Positions 24,534 through 34,549 of a stretch of DNA of 64,000 nucleotides are shown piece after piece; position 1 is the first letter of the stretch, and each line of letters starts with the position of its first letter. The DNA lies in the NCBI GenBank assembly GCA_963714205.1, contig CAVQNQ010000002.1, positions 186,001 through 250,000 of the forward strand, written 5' to 3'. Both the position numbers and the translations under genes were made by a program. The stretch is from CAVQNQ01 sp963714205. Its GTDB lineage: Bacteria; Acidobacteriota; Terriglobia; Bryobacterales; Bryobacteraceae. The notes under the pieces were generated by a model. The model was given only the letters and a program-made list of their open reading frames with translations. It did no database searches and was not told the DNA's origin.

Positions 24534-27500
24534 TCACCTGCCGATGGGGTACTCCTGAACCTGGGCCTTCTGTTCCGCCAAAGCCGATGCGCGGCTGCGA
24601 GATCGCACGTCGTCTCCCACCATCAGGAGCGATTTCAGCACCGCGGGCCAATCTTCCAAATGGGAAGCGAAGATGCGCTCTACCATTTTCTGAGTCCATT
24701 CCGGGATGCGCAGACTCAACTGCGAGGGGGGCAGGCCGAGCTCGTCAGCCAGCGCGGCCCAGTAGATCGTATTCGATTCCCAACTCTCGGCCATGATGCG
24801 GCTGGAGTAGCCCATCAGGGCCGGGAACGTGCGCAGATTCAGCAGCTCAGGCTGGTAGGAATTGGCCAGCGTGGGCTTGGGAGTGCCGAAAGCCCGCGAG
24901 ATGGCCGCATAGTTGATGGATTCCGGGGACGCTTGGGAGAGCTGCCGCAGCTCGGCGGCGATCGAGGAAGTGGACAACGCGGCGGGGCCCGGGCGGGATG
25001 CGAATTCGCGCGCCACGGCGAACAACTCCGCGGGCGTGACGCCGTCCGCGGCGCTGCGGACGTCGCCCTGCGCGATCCACTGGCCCAGCCGGTCGGTGCG
25101 TCCGGGCGGTGCGTACTGGCCCAGTGCGGTCAGCACTTGCGCCCGCAAGGTTGTATCGAAAGCCGATTCGGCCAGCAACTCCCGGGCGTAGCGCAGATGC
25201 AGCCCCACCCAGTGAACCTGAGCGGGAGCGACCGTCCACCAACGCGGGGCGGTGGCGCTGACGATGATCTGGGGAACCAGGTCCGTCCAGATGAGCGCCT
25301 GAGTATGGGCGGGAACCAGGAAGTTCTGTTCGGCTTCAGCCAGGGCGTAGGGCAGGCTGACGAGCGATCCAATCAGGCGCCCGCCTCCGTTCGAAGGCCA
25401 GCCGCTAGCATAGATTTCGGTCCCAGCCCACATCCGGGCCGGGTTGTCCGTCCCGATGAAATCGTGGCTGCGCACGAACAACGGGTTGGTATAGAGAATC
25501 TGGGCGCCCGGAGGGGCGTAGTAGGCGTAATCGAGGGCCACCAGCGTATCGCGCAGGAAGGGCGCCAGTTCGCCGCGCTCCTCTTTGAGCCTTTCCGGAT
25601 TTCCGCCGGCTTTCTCGAGGGCCGCGCGGATGTTGAGCCGGCGTTCCATGTCCACGTGCTTCTCCGGCGTGTAACCGAAGCTCGATGCGTTCTTTTCGAC
25701 GGCGCTCAAAGAGGCCCGCGGCGGGGGAATCTCGTTGATCCGGGCAGCCACCCGATTCACCAGCGCGGTATTGAGCTTGCCGCCGCGTGGAAGGCTCTCG
25801 ATGTGATCGGCCAGCTCAAACAGGGTATCAAGAGAGACCATGTGCTGAGCCTCGAGGATGCGGCCGATCTCCCGCGCGGCTTCCTCGTGCGCTTCGGTAT
25901 CCTGCGATTCGGCGCCGGCCAGAAGGCCCACCACGCGCTCCTCGGTCCGGTTGGCGGGTACATCTCCGATCAAGAGTTTAAGACCGTCGCGGCCCGCATC
26001 GAACAGCTCGTGATCGTTGCGGACTCCGGCGAACGAAGCGGCGATCTTCAGGAAAAGCTCGTCGGCCTTCGATTCGGCCACCGTGTTCTGCCGGACGAAT
26101 ATCTGCCACAAACCGATGAGCGCCTGGAAGGTGCCGGCCGCGTCGGCACGGAACAGCGGGTCGTGCAGGCGGCCGAGGGCGTCGGCGGTGTCCAGAAACT
26201 GCTGGATGGAGCGGTCGCTCAGGGAGCGCGTTTCGCTAAAAATGGCGTACTGGCGGCCGTAGGTGCGATAGCCGCGCGCAAGGCGATCGACGGTCTCCTC
26301 CGGCAAGGGAACGGCCCGGTTGCGATCGACGTCGCTGAGCGCCATGAAGACCTTGACCGGTTCGTTCTCCACCATTTTGCGGCACAGGGCGAACAGCCCC
26401 TCGATGACGTCGTCCGGCTCCTTCCAGTCCTTGACGACGCGGCTGAGCCGGACATCGTACTTGCTGGCGGGATGGTTCAAAAAGAGGGTCTTCCAGACCT
26501 CTATGCTGCCGGGGATGTGCGGCTTTCCGTTGGGGTCCAGCCGGAGCCGCGTGGTCAGCAGCATCATGTCGGTGTTGGCGCTGAACACCGGCCGCGCCGG
26601 TCCCGGGCTGGTGATGCGGCCCCGCACGGCGGAATAGAAGCGCTTCAGGCGCGCGGGCTCGATCAGGTAGTCGCGAACCGGTCCGTTAAGCCGGGCCACT
26701 GTGTCGAACAGGCTGGCCAGCCAGCCGTCATCCCGCGAGATGAGCCTCTCGAAAAAGGCCGGCCCGTTTTCGGGAGACGCTCCGGCCAGCTCGGCCCAAG
26801 CCGGGGCGGAGTGCTGCCCGCCTGGCACCACCGCATGACCGCTGCGGATTTCGAACATGCCGCCGAAGAAGTCGAGCACATGGGCGTACGCCTTCAGGCG
26901 CGCATAAGCTACTCCCTTGCGTAAGCTCTCAGCGGTTTCGCGGTCGAGCTTGGAAAACCCCAGGTACAGGCGGCAGATGGAAGGGTCGCCGATGAAGCTC
27001 TCGATGAAGTCGCTGGTTTCTTTGCCCTTATCTTTGGAACCGCTAAACCAGTAATCCGCTGAAAACATTACCGGGATGGCTGTCGGATGGAAATCGTATG
27101 TGAAGGGCCGGTTGGTGCGGAGGGCCACCTCCAGATCGTTCACGGGGAAGCCGGAATCGGTAGTGAGGAAGGCGCGCGGAGCGTTCACGGTCTCCAAAAC
27201 CACCTCCGACCCGCAGCCGCCACGCATGCGGAAGCCGAGAATGCGCAGCAAATCGGCGACGTTGGGAGCTTCGCAGTTATCGACCCGTATGATTTTGTCG
27301 AAACCGGAGAGCTTTTCGAGCTCCTGAGCCTGTGAGAGATAGCGCTGGATAAGCTTCAGGTACTCGGTCGGCTCCAGGCCCTCCCGGCTGCCGGTCGCCT
27401 GATAGCCCCGCATGACGATGTTACGCGCGAGCGAGACGAGAACATCGTCCGGGCGGCCCTCCGAATCGATGGCGGCCATGCGGGCAAAAGAGCGCAACGG

Positions 27501-27935
27501 GCCGGGTACGAGAACGGTTGGGGGAGCGGCGGCCTCGGGCCCGGCGATCTGCAAGGTTTCACCGGTGGCCGCGCTATAAGCTTCGAGATCGCGGGAGACG
27601 CCATCGCTGTCCCCGGCCAGCAGGTCCAGCCGCAACAAGCGGCGGGCCAGAATACCGGCGCGGGCGTTGTCGCCCGACTTGCGGACTAGCGCCAGCAGCC
27701 TGCTATAGGCTTCTCGAGCACCGGAATCGCCATATCGATCGAGAAACTCCGCATAGACGGTGAGAGCCGAAATGCTGTCGGGATTATTTCGGACGGTTTG
27801 GGCTAGGGCGGCGCGGGTATCGGGTGCTTCGGAAGGCGCTTCCAATTTCGGGATTTCCGGGGAAGTCTGTTGCGCCTCCAGGGCCGGAAGCGCAAGCTGA
27901 AGCGCCAAAGCCACGATAACCCAGGATATCTTCAC
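24534..27935 (-). CDS. Large secreted protein of unknown function, paired with a VWA protein
   Basis: A 1133-residue protein with a signal peptide (VIVALALQLALPALEAQ, residues 5-21). Residues 35-130 look like TPR-type helical repeats (DSISALTVYAEFLDRYGDSG, GAREAYSRLLALVRKSGDNA). The remainder, about 1000 residues, has no recognised domain and no strong membrane segment; motifs that stand out are NIVMRGYQATGSREG, GFRMRGGCGSEVVLE and NPARMWAGTEIYASGW. The downstream VWA gene starts two bases after its stop, so both are co-translated and probably both exported. A periplasmic or surface assembly is plausible but unproven. The frame is intact over 3.4 kb. Confidence 0.88.
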   Translation of the reverse strand: MKISWVIVALALQLALPALEAQQTSPEIPKLEAPSEAPDTRAALAQTVRNNPDSISALTVYAEFLDRYGDSGAREAYSRLLALVRKSGDNARAGILARRLLRLDLLAGDSDGVSRDLEAYSAATGETLQIAGPEAAAPPTVLVPGPLRSFARMAAIDSEGRPDDVLVSLARNIVMRGYQATGSREGLEPTEYLKLIQRYLSQAQELEKLSGFDKIIRVDNCEAPNVADLLRILGFRMRGGCGSEVVLETVNAPRAFLTTDSGFPVNDLEVALRTNRPFTYDFHPTAIPVMFSADYWFSGSKDKGKETSDFIESFIGDPSICRLYLGFSKLDRETAESLRKGVAYARLKAYAHVLDFFGGMFEIRSGHAVVPGGQHSAPAWAELAGASPENGPAFFERLISRDDGWLASLFDTVARLNGPVRDYLIEPARLKRFYSAVRGRITSPGPARPVFSANTDMMLLTTRLRLDPNGKPHIPGSIEVWKTLFLNHPASKYDVRLSRVVKDWKEPDDVIEGLFALCRKMVENEPVKVFMALSDVDRNRAVPLPEETVDRLARGYRTYGRQYAIFSETRSLSDRSIQQFLDTADALGRLHDPLFRADAAGTFQALIGLWQIFVRQNTVAESKADELFLKIAASFAGVRNDHELFDAGRDGLKLLIGDVPANRTEERVVGLLAGAESQDTEAHEEAAREIGRILEAQHMVSLDTLFELADHIESLPRGGKLNTALVNRVAARINEIPPPRASLSAVEKNASSFGYTPEKHVDMERRLNIRAALEKAGGNPERLKEERGELAPFLRDTLVALDYAYYAPPGAQILYTNPLFVRSHDFIGTDNPARMWAGTEIYASGWPSNGGGRLIGSLVSLPYALAEAEQNFLVPAHTQALIWTDLVPQIIVSATAPRWWTVAPAQVHWVGLHLRYARELLAESAFDTTLRAQVLTALGQYAPPGRTDRLGQWIAQGDVRSAADGVTPAELFAVAREFASRPGPAALSTSSIAAELRQLSQASPESINYAAISRAFGTPKPTLANSYQPELLNLRTFPALMGYSSRIMAESWESNTIYWAALADELGLPPSQLSLRIPEWTQKMVERIFASHLEDWPAVLKSLLMVGDDVRSRSRASALAEQKAQVQEYPIGR

Positions 27936-28095
27936 GGTGCCCTCCCGATATTCTAGAGATCAACTCTAGCATTTTCACCGGAAAACCGCCGCTTTAATCC
28001 AAACAAACCATCCAGTGAAAGCAGATAGATGTAAAAACAAGCACCGAGGATGCAACATTCCATAAATGGAAGGTGCGATGCCTCCGCGGCTCCCG

Positions 28096-28848
28096 CTATG
28101 GTGCCGGCACTTGGAACTGCACATGGCGCTCCCGGTTTAATTGCAAGCTAAGGGCGCGGTCCACAGTGTCGAGTGGTGCTTGTTTTTCCTCGTGCTGAAG
28201 CGTGACATAGTGCAATGTCCGGCTATCCACCCAATAAGCCGAAGCCGCGCGGATCACATGGTCGTTGAAGGCAATCAGGTAAATCGGCGAACTAGCGGCG
28301 CCGGAGCCTTCCGAACCGGTGTAACCCGAAAATGGCGCTATCTCCTGCCCATATTGATCATATTGCCGCATCACGGGATTGGCGCGCTGGGCCGACGCCG
28401 TAGTGGCGTAACCCGGATTGGATGGCGGGTTGACTACTACGACATTGGGCGAGGTTTGATAGCTGCCCCCATCCGGATATGCCGCATAACCCCCATAATA
28501 CCCATAAGGATAATCATAGGGATCGTAGCCGTAGTCCCAGCCGTAAAGCGGGTAGCCATACCCCCACCAGGGCAAACCCCAGCCCCAACCTGAACCGTAA
28601 TAGCCCAAGCCGTAGCCGTACCGGCCGTATCCTCCATAGCCAAATCCCCGGTTGACGATGCCGCCGCCAAAGCCGCCGCCGCGAATTCCCCCACCGCCAA
28701 AACCACCACCGCGAATTCCGCCGCCGCCAAAACCGCCCCCACGCGCTCCGCCTCCGCCGCCATGACCTCCGCCGCCTCTTTGTGCCATGGCTCCTCCAGC
28801 GGCCAGAACGCAGCAAAGTGAAATTTGAATCAGGACCTTCATACGCAT
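28096..28848 (-). CDS. Secreted glycine/tyrosine-rich protein
   Basis: A 250-residue protein with a signal peptide (LIQISLCCVLAAGGAMAQ, residues 6-23). Residues 24-130 are almost only Gly, Tyr, Arg and aromatic residues: first three copies of a ten-residue unit RGGGFGGGGI, then a YGYGLGYYGSGWGWG-type stretch. The C-terminal 85 residues form a compact domain (SPIYLIAFNDHVIRAASAYW, VDSRTLHYVTLQHE) seen at the end of other acidobacterial and proteobacterial glycine-rich proteins. Likely exported, possibly surface or outer-membrane associated. It lies alone, divergent from the PEBP gene. Confidence 0.85.
   Translation of the reverse strand: MRMKVLIQISLCCVLAAGGAMAQRGGGGHGGGGGARGGGFGGGGIRGGGFGGGGIRGGGFGGGIVNRGFGYGGYGRYGYGLGYYGSGWGWGLPWWGYGYPLYGWDYGYDPYDYPYGYYGGYAAYPDGGSYQTSPNVVVVNPPSNPGYATTASAQRANPVMRQYDQYGQEIAPFSGYTGSEGSGAASSPIYLIAFNDHVIRAASAYWVDSRTLHYVTLQHEEKQAPLDTVDRALSLQLNRERHVQFQVPAP
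28654..28743 (-). repeat. Three tandem 30-base repeats encoding RGGGFGGGGI
   Basis: Three consecutive 30-base units encode residues 36-65 of the glycine-rich protein, the third slightly diverged (ending GGGIV). The copies are very similar at DNA level, which makes slippage and length variation likely. Confidence 0.75.
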
Positions 28849-28933
28849 GTCTCCCTAATTCGGAGCTTACTCCCGGCGCAGCCCGGCGGCAAGGCGCATA
28901 AGATTGCGCTACGATCATACGGGGCTCAGGATT

Positions 28934-29392
28934 GTGGCATTTAAACTATTCTCCACCTCGTTCGCCGATGCCGCGTGGATTCCCGCGCTTCACTCGTGCG
29001 AGGGCGCGAACCTGGCGCCGGCGCTGGAATGGTCCGGCGAGCCACCTGAAACGCGCAGTTTCGCTCTGATCGTGGAAGATCCCGACGCACCCGCCGGCAT
29101 TTGGTGTCATTGGCTTCTGTACGACATCGGACCCAAGGTCCACAACCTGGCGCAGGGCTTCCGCGCCGGCGGCCTGGGGTTGAGCGGCGCCAACGATTTC
29201 GGCAAACAGGGGTACGGCGGACCTTGCCCGCCCAAAGGACACGGGCCGCATCGCTACTTCTTCAAGCTGTACGCGCTGGACGTGCACACGTTGGGGCTGC
29301 CCGCGGGCGTGAAGCGGCCTGAAGTGTTGCGGGCCGTCAAAGGGCACACGCTGGCCGAGGCGCAGTACATGGGGCGTTTCGAGCGGAAGTAA
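28934..29392 (+). CDS. PEBP-family protein (YbhB/YbcL-like)
   Basis: About 152 residues of the phosphatidylethanolamine-binding protein family. Diagnostic parts are CEGANLAPALEWSGEPPETR, the DPDAPAGIWCHWLLYDI ligand-binding segment, and GPCPPKGHGPHRYFFKLYAL. Bacterial members are cytoplasmic or periplasmic proteins of uncertain role; no signal peptide is visible. The GTG at 28934 gives the typical start (MAFKLFSTSFAD); a TTG at 28904 in the same frame, 10 codons earlier, is the alternative. Its TAA overlaps the ATG of the ABC ATPase gene (TAATG), so the three genes 28934-31748 form an operon. Confidence 0.92.
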   Translation: MAFKLFSTSFADAAWIPALHSCEGANLAPALEWSGEPPETRSFALIVEDPDAPAGIWCHWLLYDIGPKVHNLAQGFRAGGLGLSGANDFGKQGYGGPCPPKGHGPHRYFFKLYALDVHTLGLPAGVKRPEVLRAVKGHTLAEAQYMGRFERK

Positions 29393-30141
29393 TGCCGCCG
29401 CCGGCCATCCTGGTGCGCGCGCTGCGGAAGAGCTATGGCGCCAAGGCCGCCGTAGATGGCCTGGATCTGGAGGTGCCGCGCGGCTCTTTCTTCGGGTTCC
29501 TGGGACCCAACGGCGCGGGGAAGTCCACCACGATCCGGATTCTCACGGGGCTGATTCCGGCCGACAGCGGATCGGTCGAAATCCTCGGCTTCCGGCTGCC
29601 GCAAGAGGAACTCGAGATCAAGAGACGCATTGGCCTGGTGCCGGATGAATCGCTGCTCTTCGACCGCCTCACGGGTTTGGAGTTCCTGGAGTTCGTCGGC
29701 CGCATGTACGGACTCGAGCGGCCCGCGGCCATCGAGCGGGGGCGCGGCCTCATGGACCTTTTTGAGCTGCCGGCGGACCGCAAAATCATCGCCGAGTATT
29801 CCAAGGGCATGCGCAAGCGCGTGGCCATGGCGGCGTCGCTGATCCATCATCCCGAGCTCTTCCTGATGGACGAGCCGTTCGAGGGCGTGGACGCCGTGGG
29901 CGCGCGGCTCATGAAAGACATCCTGGTGGACCAGGTGCACCGGGGCGCCACCGTCTTCCTGACCAGCCATGTGCTGGAAGTGGTGGAGCGGCTGTGCGAC
30001 CGCGTGGCTATCATTCACGCCGGCCAGATCGTGACCTCGGGCACCATGGAGGATCTGCGGGCGGACGGCCAATCGCTGGAAGACGCCTTCGTGCGCCTGG
30101 TGGGAGCCGAACGGCCGGCGGAGCGGCTGAGCTGGCTATGA
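29392..30141 (+). CDS. ABC transporter ATP-binding protein
   Basis: A 249-residue ATPase. Walker A is LGPNGAGKST (about residues 37-46), the Q-loop region is IGLVPDESLLFD, the signature is EYSKGMRKRVAMAASL (a variant of LSGGQ), Walker B is LFLMDEPFEGVD, and the switch histidine lies in FLTSHVLEVVERL. The type is that of ABC-2 export systems. Its partner membrane protein starts inside its stop codon (ATGA at 30138-30141). The substrate is unknown. Confidence 0.95.
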   Translation: MPPPAILVRALRKSYGAKAAVDGLDLEVPRGSFFGFLGPNGAGKSTTIRILTGLIPADSGSVEILGFRLPQEELEIKRRIGLVPDESLLFDRLTGLEFLEFVGRMYGLERPAAIERGRGLMDLFELPADRKIIAEYSKGMRKRVAMAASLIHHPELFLMDEPFEGVDAVGARLMKDILVDQVHRGATVFLTSHVLEVVERLCDRVAIIHAGQIVTSGTMEDLRADGQSLEDAFVRLVGAERPAERLSWL

Positions 30142-31748
30142 TCGCCGCCATTCTGCGGGCCCAGGCAATTTCGATGCGGATGGGCAAGCGCCGGGGCGCG
30201 GCGCTCTCCGCGCTGGTAGCCGTGCTGTGGTACGGCATGTGGGCCGGGGTGGCCTGCGCGGTTTTTGCGTTGGCCTACGCGGCCCGGTTGGCGGCGCTGC
30301 GGGTGTACGCGCCCCTCGGGTTCCTGGGCGTTTTCGTGTACTGGCAGATCGCGCCCGTCCTGACCGCCAACCTGGGATCCGCGCTGGACACCCGCAAGTT
30401 GCTAGCCTACCCCATCGCCCATGGGAAGCTCTTTCTGGTGGATCTTCTGCTGCGGCTCACGGGGGCCGGGGAGATGGTCATGGTGCTGGGCGCAGGTATG
30501 CTGGGGATCCTGGCGAACCCGGCGTCCGGCAATGGGCGCGACTGGCCGCGGGCGGCCATCGCGGCGCTGCTATTCCTGTGCTTCAACCTGCTGCTGGCCT
30601 CCGGCATGCGGAGCCTGCTCGAGCGGCTGCTCTCGCGCCGCGGGGTGCGGGAACTGGTGGTGCTCGGGATATTGATGCTTTGGGTGGCGCCGCGCCTGGT
30701 GATGGTCTCCGGGTACCATCCAGCCTGGCTAGGCAGCGGAGCGGCTGTCTTGGGCGCGGCGATTTGGCCGTGGGGCGCGGCGGCGCGCGCGAGTTTGCCG
30801 GGAGGGCCGGCGGGTCTGGCGCTCTTGACGCTGGGCTGCTGGATGGCAGTGGCGGGCTGGTTCGGCCGTGCGCAGTTCGAGCGCGGGCTGCGCTTCGACG
30901 CGGAGGCCGCACAAGCCCGTCCGCTCGAAGGCGGCGCGCGGCGCGAAGGGTTTCTCGAACGCTTCTACCGCTTACCCGGATGGATCTGGCGCGATCCCCT
31001 GGCGGGCATGGTGGAAAAGGAGCTGCGCACGCTGGCACGCACCCCGCGCTTCCGCACGGTCTTCATCATGGGGTTCACGTTTGGCTTGCTGGTATGGCTG
31101 CCGATGGCGATGCGGCCCCATCACGTCGGGCAGGGCGCCATCGAACGGAATTTCCTGACCATCGTTTCGCTCTACGCCTTGACGCTGCTGGGCCAGGTCT
31201 CCTACTGGAACTGTTTCGGGCTGGACCGTTCGGCGGCGCGCATCTATTTCGTCATTCCGCATCCCGTCGGGACCGCGCTGGTAGCCAAGAATATCGCCAG
31301 CCTGGTATTTATCTACGCGGAGGTGCTGCTGCTGACCGCCATTGTCGCGGCGCTGCGCCTGCTGGCGGGCTGGGGCCAGGTGCTCGAGACGCTGGTGGTG
31401 GTGGGAATCTGCGCCTCGTATGTGATGGCGCTGGGCAATGTCAGTTCGGTATACTACCCACGGCCCTTGAAGCCGGAACGGGTCTCCGGAGGCGGAGCTT
31501 CGAGCCGTTTCCAGGCCCTGATTTTCCTGCTGTATCCCGTGGCGCTGCTGCCGGTGGCGCTGGCCTACCTGGCGCGCTACGCCCTGGCCAGCCAGGCGGC
31601 CTTCGCGGCCGTGCTGGCGATGGCGGCCGCCATCGGCGCGGCGCTCTACTGGGTGGCCATGGATTCGGCCGTCGAGGCCGCCGGCAGGCGCCGGGAGACG
31701 CTGATCGAAGAGCTTGCCAGGGGCGATGGGCCTGTGGATTCGGAGTGA
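30138..31748 (+). CDS. ABC exporter membrane subunit
   Basis: A 536-residue integral membrane protein. Hydrophobic segments cluster in two blocks (about residues 22-220 and 300-520), about ten to twelve in total, separated by a cytoplasmic stretch (RFYRLPGWIWRDPLAGMVEK, then ELRTLARTPRFR), a layout seen in large ABC-2-type permeases. The ATG at 30138 overlaps the TGA of the ATPase gene, giving strict coupling. The pair resembles exporters of unknown substrate common in acidobacteria. No substrate-binding protein is encoded nearby, which fits export. Confidence 0.9.
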   Translation: MIAAILRAQAISMRMGKRRGAALSALVAVLWYGMWAGVACAVFALAYAARLAALRVYAPLGFLGVFVYWQIAPVLTANLGSALDTRKLLAYPIAHGKLFLVDLLLRLTGAGEMVMVLGAGMLGILANPASGNGRDWPRAAIAALLFLCFNLLLASGMRSLLERLLSRRGVRELVVLGILMLWVAPRLVMVSGYHPAWLGSGAAVLGAAIWPWGAAARASLPGGPAGLALLTLGCWMAVAGWFGRAQFERGLRFDAEAAQARPLEGGARREGFLERFYRLPGWIWRDPLAGMVEKELRTLARTPRFRTVFIMGFTFGLLVWLPMAMRPHHVGQGAIERNFLTIVSLYALTLLGQVSYWNCFGLDRSAARIYFVIPHPVGTALVAKNIASLVFIYAEVLLLTAIVAALRLLAGWGQVLETLVVVGICASYVMALGNVSSVYYPRPLKPERVSGGGASSRFQALIFLLYPVALLPVALAYLARYALASQAAFAAVLAMAAAIGAALYWVAMDSAVEAAGRRRETLIEELARGDGPVDSE

Positions 31749-31786
31749 GACCGCGGTGGATGGCGGCCTATAGAATGGAAACTACG

Positions 31787-32766
<980 letters not shown>

Positions 32767-32770
<4 letters not shown>

Positions 32771-32955
32771 GAGCCGTGAAGCGGCCGTTCTGGCAATCCC
32801 TGATCGCCGTGGTGGCGGGGAATGCCATCTACTTCAGCGTGGAGCGCTTCCTCCCGCCGCGTGCGCAACACCAGCTCTACCAGCTGGATTGGGGCTTGGC
32901 CGTGGATTTCTGGGTCTGCCTGGTTTGCTGGGGGCTCGTGCGGATGATTCGCTAA
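32767..32955 (+). CDS. Small two-helix membrane protein
   Basis: A 62-residue protein with hydrophobic segments at about residues 9-24 and 43-60, separated by a polar loop (ERFLPPRAQHQLYQLDWG). GTG at 32767 overlaps the stop of the aldo/keto reductase; GTG at 32776 (MKRPFWQSLI) is an equally good start. The coupling and regular composition support it as a real gene; the function is unknown. Confidence 0.7.
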
Positions 32956-32978
32956 GCGAAGTCGTGGCATAATGCGGC

Positions 32979-34475
32979 TTGCTGGATCCAGTTGAAGAAT
33001 TGCAAACGCCCCGCCGAGGGTGGTACCTGGGGTTTTGGGGCGCGCTCTCGGTATACGCGGCGGCATTCCTGATTTATTCGCAAGCCTGGGCGTTTGCCTG
33101 GGATGAAACTTTTCATCTGCTGGCAGCCCAATTAATCCTAGCCGGCAAGAAACCATACATCGATTTCTGCTTCCCGCAGTCGCCTTTGAACGCTTACTGG
33201 AATGCATGGTGGATGAGCGTGTGGGGTCAAAGTTGGCACGTTGCGCATGCGTTCTCGGCGCTGCTCACGATCGGCGCGGTTCTGCTCACGGCCGATTATT
33301 TTGCCCGCCGCTTCCCCGTCCCGAGCTGGCGCCTGGCTGGCGGCGTAGCAGTTGGCCTGGCGGCTGGCCTGAATGCCCGGGTCTTCGTTTTCGGACCTCT
33401 GGCACAGGCCTACGGCATGTGTCTGTTCACGCTGGCCCTGGCTTTCCGGATTTCCGTGCGCGCCGTGGGTCGAAGTGGATGGCTGCTGCCGGGGCTGGCC
33501 GGCCTGGTCGCCGGAGCCGCGGCCGGTTCCTCGCTTCTGTCCGCCGCCGCTGTCCCGGTGCTGCTCGCCTGGATGTACATTTACAATCGCGCGGGCAACC
33601 GATGGCTCAAGTCCGCCGCTTTCACGATTGGCACGGCGATTGCGTTCGTGCCGGTGTTCCGGTTGTTTTCGCTGGGGCCGCGACAGACCTGGTTCAACCT
33701 GGTTCAATACCACGTCTTTTTTCGCGAACTGTATTGGCCTGAGACGACGCGCCACGACCTGGAAGTCCTGGCGTCCTGGATCGATTCCGGCCAGGCGCTG
33801 CTGCTCGGACTGCTCGCCTTATTCGGCCTGTTGTACGTGGCGCGCAGAAGCGGGTGGGCGCCCGCGTTGAAAGCGGAGTTCTACCTGTGCGCGTGGCTGG
33901 CCCTCGCTCTTTCCGCCGAGGCTGGCCGCGCGCATCCAACCTTCCCCCAGTACTTTCTCTTCATCGTGCCGTTTGTGGCGATTCTAGCCGGCGTGGGACT
34001 GTATGCGATCAGCTCGCGCGTGCTCGAGCCAGACCGCCCGTTATGGCCGGTGTTGTTGGTCACCGCGCTGTTCGCATTGGGACTCGGCGAGACTCTCTAC
34101 AATCGCCGGGACGACATCTGGTGGGGCAGGTACAAAGTCCTGGCGGCCAAAATCGACCAGGTAACGCCGCCAAACGCGAGGCTCTATGCCGATGAGCCGA
34201 TCTATTTCCTGACCAGGCGCCTGCCGCCACCGGGATTCGAATTGTCCTATTCCCACAAAGTCAACCTGCCTCCCGCGGAACGCGCGCGGCTGCACATCAT
34301 CACCGAAGCCGAGGTTAAACAACAGGTGCAATCGGGATCGTTCGCCACAGCTTTCAGTTGCGACGACGATGAGATCGACGACCTCGGTCTGAAGTCTCTC
34401 TACAACCAGCGAGCCGACATCGGGGACTGCGCCATTTTCTGGGATCTGAAAGCCGTCGGCCGGCCGCATCCATAG
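32979..34475 (+). CDS. Polytopic GT-C type glycosyltransferase-like membrane protein
   Basis: A 498-residue protein with about eleven hydrophobic segments and a short soluble C terminus (residues about 400-498). The first loop carries the acidic motif AFAWDETFHLLAAQLILAG and then YIDFCFPQSPLNAYW, typical of GT39/ArnT-like enzymes that use polyprenyl-linked sugars. It is a second such protein besides 7906-9390, but the two are not close copies. The start is uncertain: TTG at 32979 or TTG at 33000, with CATAAT at 32968-32973 as a possible -10. The palindrome TTCGCT-A-AGCGAA spans the stop codon of the preceding small gene. Confidence 0.82.
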   Translation: MLDPVEELQTPRRGWYLGFWGALSVYAAAFLIYSQAWAFAWDETFHLLAAQLILAGKKPYIDFCFPQSPLNAYWNAWWMSVWGQSWHVAHAFSALLTIGAVLLTADYFARRFPVPSWRLAGGVAVGLAAGLNARVFVFGPLAQAYGMCLFTLALAFRISVRAVGRSGWLLPGLAGLVAGAAAGSSLLSAAAVPVLLAWMYIYNRAGNRWLKSAAFTIGTAIAFVPVFRLFSLGPRQTWFNLVQYHVFFRELYWPETTRHDLEVLASWIDSGQALLLGLLALFGLLYVARRSGWAPALKAEFYLCAWLALALSAEAGRAHPTFPQYFLFIVPFVAILAGVGLYAISSRVLEPDRPLWPVLLVTALFALGLGETLYNRRDDIWWGRYKVLAAKIDQVTPPNARLYADEPIYFLTRRLPPPGFELSYSHKVNLPPAERARLHIITEAEVKQQVQSGSFATAFSCDDDEIDDLGLKSLYNQRADIGDCAIFWDLKAVGRPHP

Positions 34476-34549
34476 CGCGGGCGGCTGAGGTCATGGCCCG
34501 CGGGCCCCCCGACGGTGAACGTGAAATTCCGGGTTTGGCCGGCGGCCTG

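Noticed and set aside
24660..26924. Plus-strand frame of about 750 codons opposite the 1133-residue secreted protein
   Set aside because: It has Arg/Gly/Gln-rich shadow composition, while the minus strand has a signal peptide and a frame intact over 3.4 kb.
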